In this document: in pieces, positions 9,176 to 17,518 of the stretch
Layout: the number at the start of each line of letters is the position of its first letter
Numbering within the stretch: the first letter of the stretch is position 1
Origin: CAMQRS01 sp964370645
GTDB taxonomy: Bacteria > Bacillota_I > Bacilli_A > Erysipelotrichales > Erysipelotrichaceae
Direction: 5' to 3'
NCBI GenBank assembly: GCA_964370645.1
Contig: CAYJJS010000006.1
Location: 6,815 to 70,814 of the forward strand
Length of the DNA stretch: 64,000 bases
Notes under the pieces: generated by a model
What the model saw: the letters and a program-made list of their open reading frames with translations, nothing else
Told to the model about the DNA's origin: nothing
Databases searched by the model: none
Made by a program: the position numbers and the translations under genes

Positions 9176-9649
9176 TTAAATTTTTATAGGGATTTTGTGA
9201 GAGAAAAAAACAATATAGGCAAACGCACTCATCCCAATTACAAATAAAATAGAAAAATACTCTTTACCAAATAAAATCATACTTCCAATATAAGGTAATG
9301 AAAATAAAACACTTCCCTCATACTGTTCAGCATAGGCTATATAATAGGGGTCATTCTCTTCATTTGCATCCCCTTTACACAATACCATTTCTTCTTCTAC
9401 ATCAACATCTACTACCCTATGCGTTATAACAATATCACTATTTAAAATACGATAAACAATGACATCCTCTTTCACAATATTAGAAAACGGTTCTTTCGCA
9501 ACAAATATAATGCTTCCTTTTGGAATACTTGGATGCATACTTTCACTTGCTATGCTAAGCACTCTAATATCATTCACATACAAAATAATACTTCCTATAA
9601 ACAATACACTGATAAGAACTAAACACAAATAGTTACTTACTTTTTTCAA
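9176..9649 (-). CDS. Type I signal peptidase, SipW-like (Ser-His type)
   Basis: The 157-residue product has an N-terminal membrane segment (about 7-26), the catalytic serine motif SESMHPSIPKGS, a histidine in ITHRVVDV where P-type enzymes have lysine, the box CKGDANEENDP, and a C-terminal membrane segment (about 130-150). The Ser-His pair and two-membrane topology match the ER/SipW class. In Bacillus SipW cleaves TasA and TapA; no TasA-like gene is visible here. It follows the AT-hook gene by 25 bases and may be cotranscribed with it. Confidence 0.88.
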   Translation of the reverse strand: MKKVSNYLCLVLISVLFIGSIILYVNDIRVLSIASESMHPSIPKGSIIFVAKEPFSNIVKEDVIVYRILNSDIVITHRVVDVDVEEEMVLCKGDANEENDPYYIAYAEQYEGSVLFSLPYIGSMILFGKEYFSILFVIGMSAFAYIVFFSHKIPIKI

Positions 9650-9674
9650 AATATCACTCCTATTTAGGATATGC

Positions 9675-10361
9675 TTATATTTCTGAAATATTACCTTTCT
9701 TATCCGCTAAAATGATACTAATATTTAGTCTTTCTTTCACAGTACTTGGAATTTCACTCCATGCCTTACGATAACTAATGTTATCATTAAACGCTAAAGA
9801 ATATTGCACATCTTCTGCATCTATACACTTTAATACATCATTCAATGTAGATGGTAAACTTTGTTTTCTTCCACGCTTCATAGATTGCATATGAATACAT
9901 CGTTTGCCTTCCTCATTCTCTGCAACAATGAATCCTTTTTGTGCTTCATATGCATACCCCTCACTAGACAACCATTCTTCTACAAGGCGATATAAGTCAC
10001 TTCCACCGCATTTTTGACGTTTTTTTCTTGTATTCAACTTCTCTGCTTCACTCTTTAGTGGTCTCCCTCTTTTTTTAGGTGGAAACATCGACTCTCTATT
10101 TACCAAGTTATCCACATAAAAGCGTACTTTTAGATGGGAACCAAACCCTGTATTTCCTTTTGGTTTCTCCAAAATCAAGTCTCCAATATACAACAATTTG
10201 TATATTGCCTGACAACATGTTGGCATCGTCGCAAAATCAGCAGACACTTGTGCATGTAATTCCTTCGATGTTATCTCTATATATTTTAACCCTTGCTGGT
10301 GTGCTTCCTCTCTCATCTTTTCTATTGTTTCTATGTATTGTTTTATTCCTGGTCCTTTCAT
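9675..10361 (-). CDS. Putative DNA-binding protein with an AT-hook-like motif
   Basis: I do not recognise a named family. The 228-residue product begins with a helical region (about 1-60) that could be a winged helix. An AT-hook-like PPKKRGRPLK follows at about residue 95 with a further basic stretch (RKKRQK), then a C-terminal domain containing a second hook-like MKRGRKQSLP near residue 160. The start is the ATG at 10359-10361, eight bases after GGAG; the GTG further upstream overlaps the ribosome site. It lies just upstream of a signal peptidase gene, so control of a secretion-related gene is possible but unproven. Confidence 0.6.
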   Translation of the reverse strand: MKGPGIKQYIETIEKMREEAHQQGLKYIEITSKELHAQVSADFATMPTCCQAIYKLLYIGDLILEKPKGNTGFGSHLKVRFYVDNLVNRESMFPPKKRGRPLKSEAEKLNTRKKRQKCGGSDLYRLVEEWLSSEGYAYEAQKGFIVAENEEGKRCIHMQSMKRGRKQSLPSTLNDVLKCIDAEDVQYSLAFNDNISYRKAWSEIPSTVKERLNISIILADKKGNISEI

Positions 10362-10401
10362 ATTTATCACTCCTTTACTTACATTGTAAACATTTGTGTT
10401 G

Positions 10402-10417
10402 TCGAATTTACTCGAAT
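10402..10417. promoter_or_regulatory. Direct repeats TCGAAT spaced one helical turn
   Basis: Two identical TCGAAT hexamers start ten bases apart, 41 bases upstream of the AT-hook gene start. Same-face spacing suits a dimeric regulator, possibly the product itself. The evidence is pattern only. Confidence 0.3.
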
Positions 10418-10438
10418 ACAGTCTACCCCATATAAAAA

Positions 10439-10464
10439 GTCATGATAATTTTACTTATCACGAC
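10439..10464 (-). terminator. Terminator of the DnaJ-like gene
   Basis: On the minus strand GTCGTGATAA pairs with TTATCATGAC across a 6-base loop, followed by TTTTTA, ten bases after the stop codon. Confidence 0.8.
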
Positions 10465-10473
10465 CTCGTTTCA

Positions 10474-11280
10474 TTATTTCACAATGATTTCAACATACCC
10501 ATCACCACGCACTCCATGTAAACTTACAATTCCTTTGTCCTTAACACGTAATACACTATGATTTTTTGTATTTGGTGGTATTTTTACACTCACCGTGCTA
10601 TCAATAAATGTCACATCGATTTGACACCCTTGTGCAGCCTCTTGTGTGTGGATTCTTTTTTGTACATAAATATGATTTCCTTTACGTGTGAAGTTTGGAT
10701 CTTTTTCAATTTGTATTTCTACAAATAGATCTCCGCACTCTCCACCGCGAATTCCTTTATCTCCATATCCTTTTATACGAACATGTTGTTTATCATCAAT
10801 ACCTGCTGGTATTTGCATATTTATCTTCATCTTTTTTAATACATATTCATTATTGGCATTTTTCTTATACCCTTCCACAACAATACTTTTGCGACATCCG
10901 CGAACTGCATCCATAAATGAAATGGTTGTCTTAGTGAATTTGTGCGCACCCTTGATTGGCTGTGCTTGTGTTTGACGAAAAAAAGAATTGAAAATATCAT
11001 CCATGGATGCGCCACTATACATATTAGAGTAGCCCTGATTTCCACCGTACTGAGCACCTTCCATCCCAGCCTTACCAAAGCGATCATAGCTCGCTCTTTT
11101 ATGAGCATCACCCAACACTTCATAGGCAGCATTTATCTCTTTAAATTTAGCTTCAGCATCACTCGCCTTATTCACATCTGGGTGATATTTTTTTGCCAGT
11201 TTACGATATGCTTTTTTTATTTCTTCATCACTTGCTGTTTTATTTACACCTAAAACTTCATAATAGTCTCTATCTTGCAT
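10474..11280 (-). CDS. DnaJ-like co-chaperone without zinc finger
   Basis: The 268-residue product has an N-terminal J domain (YYEVLGVNKTASDEEIKKAYRKLAKKYHPDVN, written here only as residues 4-36, with the essential HPD). A short glycine-rich linker (GGNQGYSNMYSG) and two C-terminal substrate-binding domains (about residues 105-265) follow. The CxxCxGxG zinc repeats of canonical DnaJ are absent, so it is of the CbpA/DnaJ-B type and should stimulate DnaK. I chose the ATG at 11278-11280, preceded by GGAGG at five bases; a longer reading frame adds 36 unrelated residues. The gene stands alone between terminators, not beside dnaK. Confidence 0.85.
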   Translation of the reverse strand: MQDRDYYEVLGVNKTASDEEIKKAYRKLAKKYHPDVNKASDAEAKFKEINAAYEVLGDAHKRASYDRFGKAGMEGAQYGGNQGYSNMYSGASMDDIFNSFFRQTQAQPIKGAHKFTKTTISFMDAVRGCRKSIVVEGYKKNANNEYVLKKMKINMQIPAGIDDKQHVRIKGYGDKGIRGGECGDLFVEIQIEKDPNFTRKGNHIYVQKRIHTQEAAQGCQIDVTFIDSTVSVKIPPNTKNHSVLRVKDKGIVSLHGVRGDGYVEIIVK

Positions 11281-11335
11281 AACAACCTCCAACATTAACA
11301 CGTTCTTAGCAGTGTGTAACTTCATAATCAAATAC

Positions 11336-11356
11336 AGTGTATCATATTTATACACT
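11336..11356. promoter_or_regulatory. Palindrome over the DnaJ-like promoter region
   Basis: AGTGTAT and ATACACT form perfect 7-base arms around seven bases, and on the minus strand the right arm runs into a TATGAT -10-like element. It does not match the CIRCE element (TTAGCACTC-N9-GAGTGCTAA). A repressor site is possible. Confidence 0.4.
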
Positions 11357-11389
11357 TTAGTGTGCATCCAATTTATTCTTGTATACAAA

Positions 11390-11413
11390 AAAAGAGCTTT
11401 ACTCTGCTCTTTT
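11390..11413 (-). terminator. Terminator after divIC
   Basis: AAAAGAGC pairs with GCTCTTTT across an 8-base loop and is followed on the minus strand by seven T residues, just after the divIC-like stop codon. Confidence 0.85.
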
Positions 11414-11416
11414 CAA

Positions 11417-11698
11417 TTATTCCTCAGGTAGTTTAAACACTTGATCCCCAATATCTTTTGTTGTAGAGTATTGTCCAATTGCATAGCGAATGATATAATT
11501 CACATCATTCAAGTTATCAATCAATTGTTCATTTTCCTCTTTTTCTTCAGTTAGCTTTTCCAACTCATCTTCATGTAATGAAATATTGCTTTTCAAACTA
11601 TGTGTCGTTGCAAATTCACCTACAATATTTGTTATAAAAAAGAAGGTCATACCTAATAAAATTACACAATACAATAAACTTTTAAATCTTTTACTCAT
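11417..11698 (-). CDS. divIC: Septum formation initiator (DivIC/FtsB family)
   Basis: The 93-residue product has a basic start (MSKRFKSLL), one membrane segment (about 6-24) and a coiled coil (about 35-65, LHEDELEKLTEEKEENEQLI), followed by VNYIIRYAIGQYSTTKDIGDQVFKLP, typical of the DivIC/FtsB ending. It would join FtsL and DivIB (FtsQ) at the division septum. The start follows GGAGGG by four bases. Its position after yabP and yabQ matches Bacillus. Confidence 0.9.
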   Translation of the reverse strand: MSKRFKSLLYCVILLGMTFFFITNIVGEFATTHSLKSNISLHEDELEKLTEEKEENEQLIDNLNDVNYIIRYAIGQYSTTKDIGDQVFKLPEE

Positions 11699-11747
11699 AG
11701 CACCCTCCTTTTTCATTATTATACAATAACACACCTATATTCGTAAA

Positions 11748-11850
11748 CAAAGAAAACAAGTTTTATTGTATTTTTGAAATGCGATATCAAATTTTTGTTT
11801 TCAACTCAACAAAAGATGATTTTACTTGAAAGATATACTCGTTTTCTTTG
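11748..11850. other. Intergenic region with a widely spaced inverted repeat
   Basis: The 216 bases between divIC and yabQ hold no gene. CAAAGAAAAC at 11748 recurs inverted at 11841-11850 (GTTTTCTTTG), 83 bases apart. A TATAAT-like -10 for divIC lies at about 11718-11723 on the minus strand. No other structure is evident. Confidence 0.35.
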
Positions 11851-11914
11851 CAATCTTATTTATAAATTAAGCATATTCCTCATAAACAAACTAAGTTGTA
11901 AACCATACGATTTA

Positions 11915-12247
11915 TTATAATTTCTTACATACTTTCAAACATTTATAATAAAATAGAACACAGCATCGTTTAATTTTAGAAAATAGACAAACGCATAATG
12001 GATATAAGTACAAATAATAATATAGGACACATACAATAAAAGCCATAAGTAAATAGATATTCATTACGCCATAATTGATTTTATACAAAAAATAATAAGC
12101 CACACAAACAAAGCATCCACAAAACAGTAGATCGATTAAAAACGCATTACGAAACAAAAACTGTTTCAAACTATACAAAAATCCAAATACTAGCCCTGTA
12201 CAACATGCATATAACAGTGCTAACATTTGAATTTGTATGAGCATCAT
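11915..12247 (-). CDS. yabQ: Spore cortex biosynthesis protein YabQ
   Basis: The 110-residue product is almost entirely hydrophobic, with three to four membrane segments and a cysteine-rich, basic tail (KCLKVCKKL). Sequence signal alone is weak. The assignment rests on size, topology and position: its ATG overlaps the yabP stop by four bases and divIC follows, exactly as in yabP-yabQ-divIC of spore formers. In Bacillus YabQ is needed for cortex formation and sits in the outer forespore membrane. Confidence 0.78.
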   Translation of the reverse strand: MMLIQIQMLALLYACCTGLVFGFLYSLKQFLFRNAFLIDLLFCGCFVCVAYYFLYKINYGVMNIYLLMAFIVCVLYYYLYLYPLCVCLFSKIKRCCVLFYYKCLKVCKKL

Positions 12248-12537
12248 CGAAACAATCGCTTCATTAACGATTCTTTGTTTGTTTTTCTATGATCTAAATA
12301 TTGAATCCCCTCAATATTTCCTTTAATTTTTACTTCCCCTCGTTCTTTGTCTAAACGATCTAAAGTTAAATCATTACCTACTACTTCTAACCACCCTTGT
12401 ACACTCTCTACTACAAATACTTGATCATCAAAACTTTCGATTTGTTTGACACCGCTTATTTCTAAGTACTTACGATCTTTCAACATCATATTATGATATG
12501 GATTCGTATCAAACTTTATTGTATTGAATTCAGACAT
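12244..12537 (-). CDS. yabP: Sporulation protein YabP
   Basis: The 97-residue product shows the YabP/YqfC pattern: LKDRKYLEISGVKQIESFDDQVFVVESVQGWLEVVGNDLTLDRL, listed here as residues 18-61, then GEVKIKGNIEGIQYLD. In Bacillus YabP is made under mother-cell SigmaE control. The ATG at 12535-12537 follows GGAGG by seven bases. It is translationally coupled to yabQ. No clear SigmaE promoter could be placed in the 80 bases shared with the divergent protease gene. Confidence 0.9.
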   Translation of the reverse strand: MSEFNTIKFDTNPYHNMMLKDRKYLEISGVKQIESFDDQVFVVESVQGWLEVVGNDLTLDRLDKERGEVKIKGNIEGIQYLDHRKTNKESLMKRLFR

Positions 12538-12617
12538 CACTATACCTCCCAATACTTTATATTCATGTATCAACAAAAATATGATATATTAATCATACAA
12601 ATATACGGAGGCACAAA

Positions 12618-13253
12618 ATGAATGCAATTTTTCAAAATATGATATACCTTTTACCAGCCATAATCGTTGCTTTAGTCTTACACGAATGGGCACATGCACT
12701 TGCAGCTTATATATTAGGAGATCGAAGCATTAAACAAAGAGGAAGACTTTCTTTCAATCCATTAAAGCACATTGATCCAATTGGTTTTCTAACCTTGTTG
12801 ATTTTCCAATTTGGTTGGGCAAAACCCGTCGGTATCAATACATCTAAGTTTAAAAACCCTAAACTTAGTATGGCCTTTATAGCGCTTGCTGGACCACTAA
12901 TGAACTTTGTCTTGTCTTTTGTCGCCATCCTTTGTTTCGTGCTATGTATCCACTTTGGTGTTTACACAACTGCCATTGGGGATTACTTTACAACCTTCTT
13001 CAACTATTTAGGTGTTATCTCATTATCCTTATGTATATTTAATCTAATCCCTTTGCCACCTTTAGATGGTTCCAAGGTATTGTTTGCTTTTTTAGATGAT
13101 GAAAGTTACTTTTCATTTATTTCTAACACAAAGTACTCTATGATACTTTTGATTATCCTAATCTTTAGTGGTGTGTTGAGCAATGGATTATCAAATATAA
13201 ATACAGATATTATTCAATCCATGATTTCACTAATCACAAACTTTATAGTATAA
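12618..13253 (+). CDS. Site-2 protease family (M50) membrane metalloprotease
   Basis: The 211-residue product has about five or six membrane segments. The zinc motif HEWAH lies near residue 22 (LVLHEWAHALAAY), and the second ligand region NLIPLPPLDGSKV is near residue 145. It resembles the short YwhC-type group, which lacks the PDZ domain of RseP and the CBS domain of SpoIVFB. It lies head-on to replication, inserted between rqcP and yabP, two genes that are adjacent in Bacillus. A sporulation role is therefore suggested only by position. A GGAGG ribosome site precedes the ATG. Confidence 0.9.
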   Translation: MNAIFQNMIYLLPAIIVALVLHEWAHALAAYILGDRSIKQRGRLSFNPLKHIDPIGFLTLLIFQFGWAKPVGINTSKFKNPKLSMAFIALAGPLMNFVLSFVAILCFVLCIHFGVYTTAIGDYFTTFFNYLGVISLSLCIFNLIPLPPLDGSKVLFAFLDDESYFSFISNTKYSMILLIILIFSGVLSNGLSNINTDIIQSMISLITNFIV

Positions 13254-13256
13254 AAG

Positions 13257-13284
13257 AAACCCCATTTACTCTGAAATGGGGTTT
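13257..13284. terminator. Bidirectional terminator between the S2P gene and rqcP
   Basis: AAACCCCATTT and AAATGGGGTTT pair perfectly across a short loop. It follows the protease stop by a few bases and covers the last codons of convergent rqcP. Confidence 0.9.
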
Positions 13285-13559
13285 TCTGTAGATTCTTCTA
13301 CTTTTTTTATTCTTTTTTCATCCAGCACTTCAAATAATAACGCTGCATCTTTTTTACTCGCTTGCTTCATTGTATCTAATACTTTAATAGTAAGTTCACG
13401 ATTTCCAAAATGTACAGTTATAACATCATTTACTTTTATTTCCGTACTTGGCTTTGCTTTACGACCATTCACGATGACACGTTCTTGATCTGCTAACTCT
13501 TTTGATACACTTCTTCTTTTTAGCACTCTTGCTACTTTTAAATATTTATCCAATCTCAT
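13266..13559 (-). CDS. rqcP: RqcP (YabO/HslR) S4-domain RNA-binding protein
   Basis: The 97-residue product begins MRLDKYLKVARVLKRRSVSK, a classic S4 domain, continues with VIVNGRKAKPSTEIKVNDVI, and ends in a charged tail. RqcP works with RqcH on stalled 50S subunits to add alanine tails. An upstream GTG is part of the weak AGGTG ribosome site, so I chose the ATG at 13557-13559. In Bacillus rqcP lies directly before yabP; here the head-on protease gene separates them. Confidence 0.92.
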   Translation of the reverse strand: MRLDKYLKVARVLKRRSVSKELADQERVIVNGRKAKPSTEIKVNDVITVHFGNRELTIKVLDTMKQASKKDAALLFEVLDEKRIKKVEESTENPISE

Positions 13560-13635
13560 TTTAATCACCTACAACAATACTACCATAAATCCACCTCCAA
13601 CAAAACCATTGTTGTGAAGTTCTGTGACTTTATCA

Positions 13636-16600
13636 TTATTCAATAATTCTAGCTTTTAAGATTGCAATCAATAATTGATCATTTAATGTGCTTAATGCTT
13701 CTTCACTTACATTTGGATCTGCATAAGTAGTATTTGCTTGTATTAATAGTGTATCTACACCTACAATTGTTTCTGGCTTATAAAGTTCCTTATTTTCTAC
13801 AATTGTATTTACTAAATCTATTTTCAATTTCAATGAAGTTTTATTCACTTTTACACGCAAACTTGTAAATGCATCTACTAATTGTGTGTATACTTCATCA
13901 ATTTCTACTTGTGTATAGTATGTTTCATTTAAAAGCGTTTGTGCTTGTGAAACTTTTTGAGCATAAACACTCCATGTTGTCGTTGTATACGTTGCTGCAT
14001 CTAATGTAGTAGAAGCTTGTACGAATGCCTCTAAATGTGATTTTTCAATTTTAGTGATTGTTAGATTTTGCATCAAGTTTTTAATTTCATCATTTACAAC
14101 GTTCATCGCTGGCGCATCTTCACTCATTGTATTAATATATCCTTGTGCTTGTGTCACTTTTGCTTGTAACGCTTCTATTTCAGCTTGTACATATCCAGTT
14201 AAATTACCATTCAGTATAGCTGTTGCACTATTTATTGTTTCTGTTAATACATTTCTAGCTTCAATAACACCTAATTTGTCTGTCTCTTGCACAATCGTGT
14301 TCAATGCTGTTTGTGCTTCCACTTTAGAAATATTTAAAACTTCTTTGTTTAAAATAATTTCTGCCGCATCAATTGCTTGTTGCATATTCGCAAATTCCTC
14401 TTGGGTGAAATTAGCTGCCATTTGCTTCGCACTTGCAACTGCACTGCTTAAACTTTCAAGTAATGTCTCTTCTGCTCTCTCTACTAATTGTTGTGTTGCT
14501 TCTTCAACTAATGCCTCTTGAGCATCAATTTCTTCTTGCGTTGCTTGTGCATCTTCTAACACTGTGTTTGCTGCATCAATAGACGTCATTAATATTTCTA
14601 ATGATACATTTGTATAAAATCCATCCAACAGCTCTTGTGCTTGATCCACTACAACTTGTAAAGCACTCTTATCTTGCTCTACTACGCTTACTGTACATGT
14701 ATCTGTGATCGCATTTGACGTAGTTACGCTTATTATTGCTTGTCCTGGTGCAACAGCACTAACATTTCCACTATCATCCACAATAGCAACCTTTTCATCA
14801 CTTGATGTCCATGTTAATGTCTTATCACTCGTTGTATCACTTGGATTAATTGTCGCAATCAATTGCTCACTACTTGTTCCACGTAATAATAATGTTTCTT
14901 TATTCAATGTTACAGAAGTGATTTCTATTTCTTCCATTTCTACATTCACAACACATTGTGCTGTTTTACCATTACTGCTTGTTACTGTTATTGTAACTTG
15001 TCCTGGTGCAATCGCAATAACTTTACCACTATCATCTACAGTTGCTACATTTACATCACTTGATTCCCATGTCAATGTTTTATCATCTGTTGTATCACTT
15101 GGGTTAATGCTAGCACTTAAAGCTTCTTCATCCCCTTCAATTAAATTCAACTCCGTTTTATTCAATTGTAGTGAGATAATTGGAATATCTAGCGCTTTTT
15201 CATTTACTGTAATCGTACATTCTGCTCTTTTTCCATTTGTCGCTACAACAGCGATCGTAGCATACCCTTTTGAAATAGCTCTTACATTTCCTTCACTATC
15301 TACACTTGCAACACTCTCATTACTTGAACTCCATGTTAATGTTTTATCATCCGTTGTATCGATTGGATTAATACTTGCTCTTAAATTTTGCTCAGCACCT
15401 TCATCCAAAACAATTGCAGTTAGGTTCAAACTAACATTCTCAATACTACTTGTAACTTCTACTTCACAAGTTGCTACAATACCAGTCTCACTTCTTGCGC
15501 TAATTGTTACCTTTCCAGGTGTTCTTGCGCTAACGACTCCGGTTGCACTCACGGTTGCTACATTCACATCACTTGAAGTCCAAGTTAACGCTTTACTATC
15601 CGTTGTATTATTTGGCGAAATCATTGCACGCAAAGCAAGTGTTTGATTTTTTTGGATACTTGCTTCTGTATAACTAAGTGTAATACTTTGAAGTGGAATA
15701 TGGATATCCTCTACTTTTACATTACTTTCACCTACTAATCCATTCGCATGCTCTGCACGAATCACACTATCCCCTTCTTCTAAGGCTGTAATTTTACCAT
15801 TTACATCTACACTTACTATTTCTGGATTTGACGATGACCATGTCAAATCTGTATTTGAAATTAAATTATAGTTTGAAAACAATGCATTATACGTATATTC
15901 ATCTCCCATATTTAATGTCATCTCAGATTTATCTAAGTTAATACGATCACTATCTAACACTTTATACTTAACACTATTTCCTAAATTAGCCATATAATTA
16001 TAAGCAACAGACCCTGCTGGTACACTCACTTCTACCTTAGGAGAGTTTGAAAAAATACCTACGGCTAACCCTCCACTAACAATTGTATTTGGTAAAGATA
16101 CACTTTCTAAACTTTGGCAATCTGCAAATGCATACCCTTCAATGTTTGTCACACCATTTGGTACATGTACTTGTTTCAAACTATCACAATATCTAAACAA
16201 ACCAATCGGGATTTCTTTTAAATCTTCTGGTAATGTTATATTTTCTAAACTAGAACAGTATTGGAATGTTTCTTTCCCTATTTCCGTAATTGAATTTGGT
16301 AATGTAATGTCTTTCAAAGATACACATCCACTAAAAACACTATCCCCTAGTTCTGTAATTGTACTAGGTATTTCAATACTTTCTAATGAACTACATCCAC
16401 TAAACACTGCGTTTGTCAATCGAGTAAGTCCAGCTGGAATATTCACAGTTTTTAATGAAGCACATCCACTAAACGCAGCATATCCCATCCCTAAAATACT
16501 ATCTGGTAAAACAATACTCTCTAATGCTATACAATCTTTAAAAGCACTTTGACCAATTGTTTTCACAGTATTTGGAACGCTAATCGATGTTAGCGTTAAA

Positions 16601-17256
16601 CACCCTGCAAATGCATTTGTTCCTATTACAGTAACACCAGTTGGGATATCTATACTTTCTAAACTTACACAGTTTGCAAACATTCCATCCCCTATGGTTG
16701 TTAGTGTGTTCGGTAGCGTTACATCCCTTAAGCTATAGCAGTTACCAAACACATTTGCTCCTATCGATGTAATACCTTCTGGAATACTTACACTTTCCAA
16801 ACTTGTACAATCAAAGAACATTCCTGTAGGTAATTCCTTTAAACTATTTGGTATTTCCACACTACGCAAACTACTACACCCTCTAAATGCATTCGTCCCA
16901 ATTCTAACTACTGAATTTGGTATAGTTAATTGCATCAATTGACTACATTGTGAAAAAGCATTATCCTCGATTATTTTAACACTTGAAGGAATAACCAACT
17001 GTTCAATCGATTTGGATTCTGCAAATGCTCCATATCCAATTGTACTTACAACAAGGCCATCAATACTCGAAGGTATTTCTAAAACCTTTTCGCTACCCCC
17101 ATAATTAATAATGGTTATACTCCCATCATCATTTAATTCGTATGCATATTCTCCACTTATGATTGTTGATGCCTCTATTTCATCAACTTGAAAATTCACT
17201 GCTGCAGCTGGCAATACTAATGCTATGGCCAATGCAACTTTTGCTACTTTTTTCAT
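13636..17256 (-). CDS. Secreted BspA-type leucine-rich-repeat protein with BIG2 and FIVAR domains
   Basis: The 1,206-residue product has a signal peptide (about 1-29). About 16 BspA-type LRR_5 repeats (about 45-430) follow, each built on an I-xx-AF-xxC-xSLxx-V-IP pattern. Next come five Ig-like BIG2 domains (about 440-855), each with a ...TLTWTSSD-x-VA-V-x-G-V... core, and a long helical FIVAR-like region (about 860-1206). No LPXTG motif or C-terminal membrane segment was found, so it is probably secreted or non-covalently held. Such proteins in oral and gut bacteria bind host matrix or other cells. The gene lies between rqcP and a lipoprotein gene, in an accessory block that splits a conserved cluster. 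Confidence 0.88.
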   Translation of the reverse strand: MKKVAKVALAIALVLPAAAVNFQVDEIEASTIISGEYAYELNDDGSITIINYGGSEKVLEIPSSIDGLVVSTIGYGAFAESKSIEQLVIPSSVKIIEDNAFSQCSQLMQLTIPNSVVRIGTNAFRGCSSLRSVEIPNSLKELPTGMFFDCTSLESVSIPEGITSIGANVFGNCYSLRDVTLPNTLTTIGDGMFANCVSLESIDIPTGVTVIGTNAFAGCLTLTSISVPNTVKTIGQSAFKDCIALESIVLPDSILGMGYAAFSGCASLKTVNIPAGLTRLTNAVFSGCSSLESIEIPSTITELGDSVFSGCVSLKDITLPNSITEIGKETFQYCSSLENITLPEDLKEIPIGLFRYCDSLKQVHVPNGVTNIEGYAFADCQSLESVSLPNTIVSGGLAVGIFSNSPKVEVSVPAGSVAYNYMANLGNSVKYKVLDSDRINLDKSEMTLNMGDEYTYNALFSNYNLISNTDLTWSSSNPEIVSVDVNGKITALEEGDSVIRAEHANGLVGESNVKVEDIHIPLQSITLSYTEASIQKNQTLALRAMISPNNTTDSKALTWTSSDVNVATVSATGVVSARTPGKVTISARSETGIVATCEVEVTSSIENVSLNLTAIVLDEGAEQNLRASINPIDTTDDKTLTWSSSNESVASVDSEGNVRAISKGYATIAVVATNGKRAECTITVNEKALDIPIISLQLNKTELNLIEGDEEALSASINPSDTTDDKTLTWESSDVNVATVDDSGKVIAIAPGQVTITVTSSNGKTAQCVVNVEMEEIEITSVTLNKETLLLRGTSSEQLIATINPSDTTSDKTLTWTSSDEKVAIVDDSGNVSAVAPGQAIISVTTSNAITDTCTVSVVEQDKSALQVVVDQAQELLDGFYTNVSLEILMTSIDAANTVLEDAQATQEEIDAQEALVEEATQQLVERAEETLLESLSSAVASAKQMAANFTQEEFANMQQAIDAAEIILNKEVLNISKVEAQTALNTIVQETDKLGVIEARNVLTETINSATAILNGNLTGYVQAEIEALQAKVTQAQGYINTMSEDAPAMNVVNDEIKNLMQNLTITKIEKSHLEAFVQASTTLDAATYTTTTWSVYAQKVSQAQTLLNETYYTQVEIDEVYTQLVDAFTSLRVKVNKTSLKLKIDLVNTIVENKELYKPETIVGVDTLLIQANTTYADPNVSEEALSTLNDQLLIAILKARIIE

Positions 17257-17407
17257 GTTCCCTCCTCTATGTCCCCTATTGGCGAACTATTTATAGTAAC
17301 CTTAACCGTCTACATGTTCTATTTAAATATGTGAAATAACTTATTTTCGTGATATATTTCTTTCCCTATATAAAACATATACATTCAAAACAGAACTTGT
17401 CATCTTT

Positions 17408-17436
17408 AGTATATCTAAACAACATACGTTTGTAAA
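17408..17436 (-). promoter_or_regulatory. Promoter of the BspA-type gene
   Basis: On the minus strand TTTACA and TATACT are separated by exactly 17 bases, about 150 bases upstream of the start codon. The long leader holds no clear further structure. Confidence 0.6.
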
Positions 17437-17444
17437 CGCTTAAC
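17431..17444. promoter_or_regulatory. cre-like site overlapping the -35 element
   Basis: TGTAAACGCTTAAC matches 12 of 14 positions of the CcpA consensus TGWAARCGYTWNCW, failing at the last two. Its overlap with the -35 of the BspA-type promoter would suit repression by a good carbon source. Confidence 0.35.
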
Positions 17445-17489
17445 TTGTATGTCTTGGTGAAACACTAAAAAGTACAATTATTATATTAA

Positions 17490-17516
17490 AAAGTGCAATG
17501 AGATACATTGCACTTT
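17490..17516 (-). terminator. Terminator after the two-cysteine lipoprotein gene
   Basis: AAAGTGCAATG pairs with CATTGCACTTT across five bases, followed by T residues on the minus strand, immediately after the stop codon. Confidence 0.88.
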
Positions 17517-17518
17517 CC

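Noticed and set aside
11336..11356. CIRCE heat-shock element at the DnaJ-like gene
   Set aside because: The arms AGTGTAT/ATACACT do not match the CIRCE consensus in sequence or spacing.
12618..13253. SpoIVFB sporulation protease
   Set aside because: The protein is short (211 residues), has no CBS domain and no SpoIVFA neighbour, so only the general M50 family can be claimed.
14705..15646. 313-residue frame on the plus strand inside the BspA-type gene
   Set aside because: It is the antisense of repeated BIG2 domains; it has hydrophobic low-complexity content and no ribosome site.
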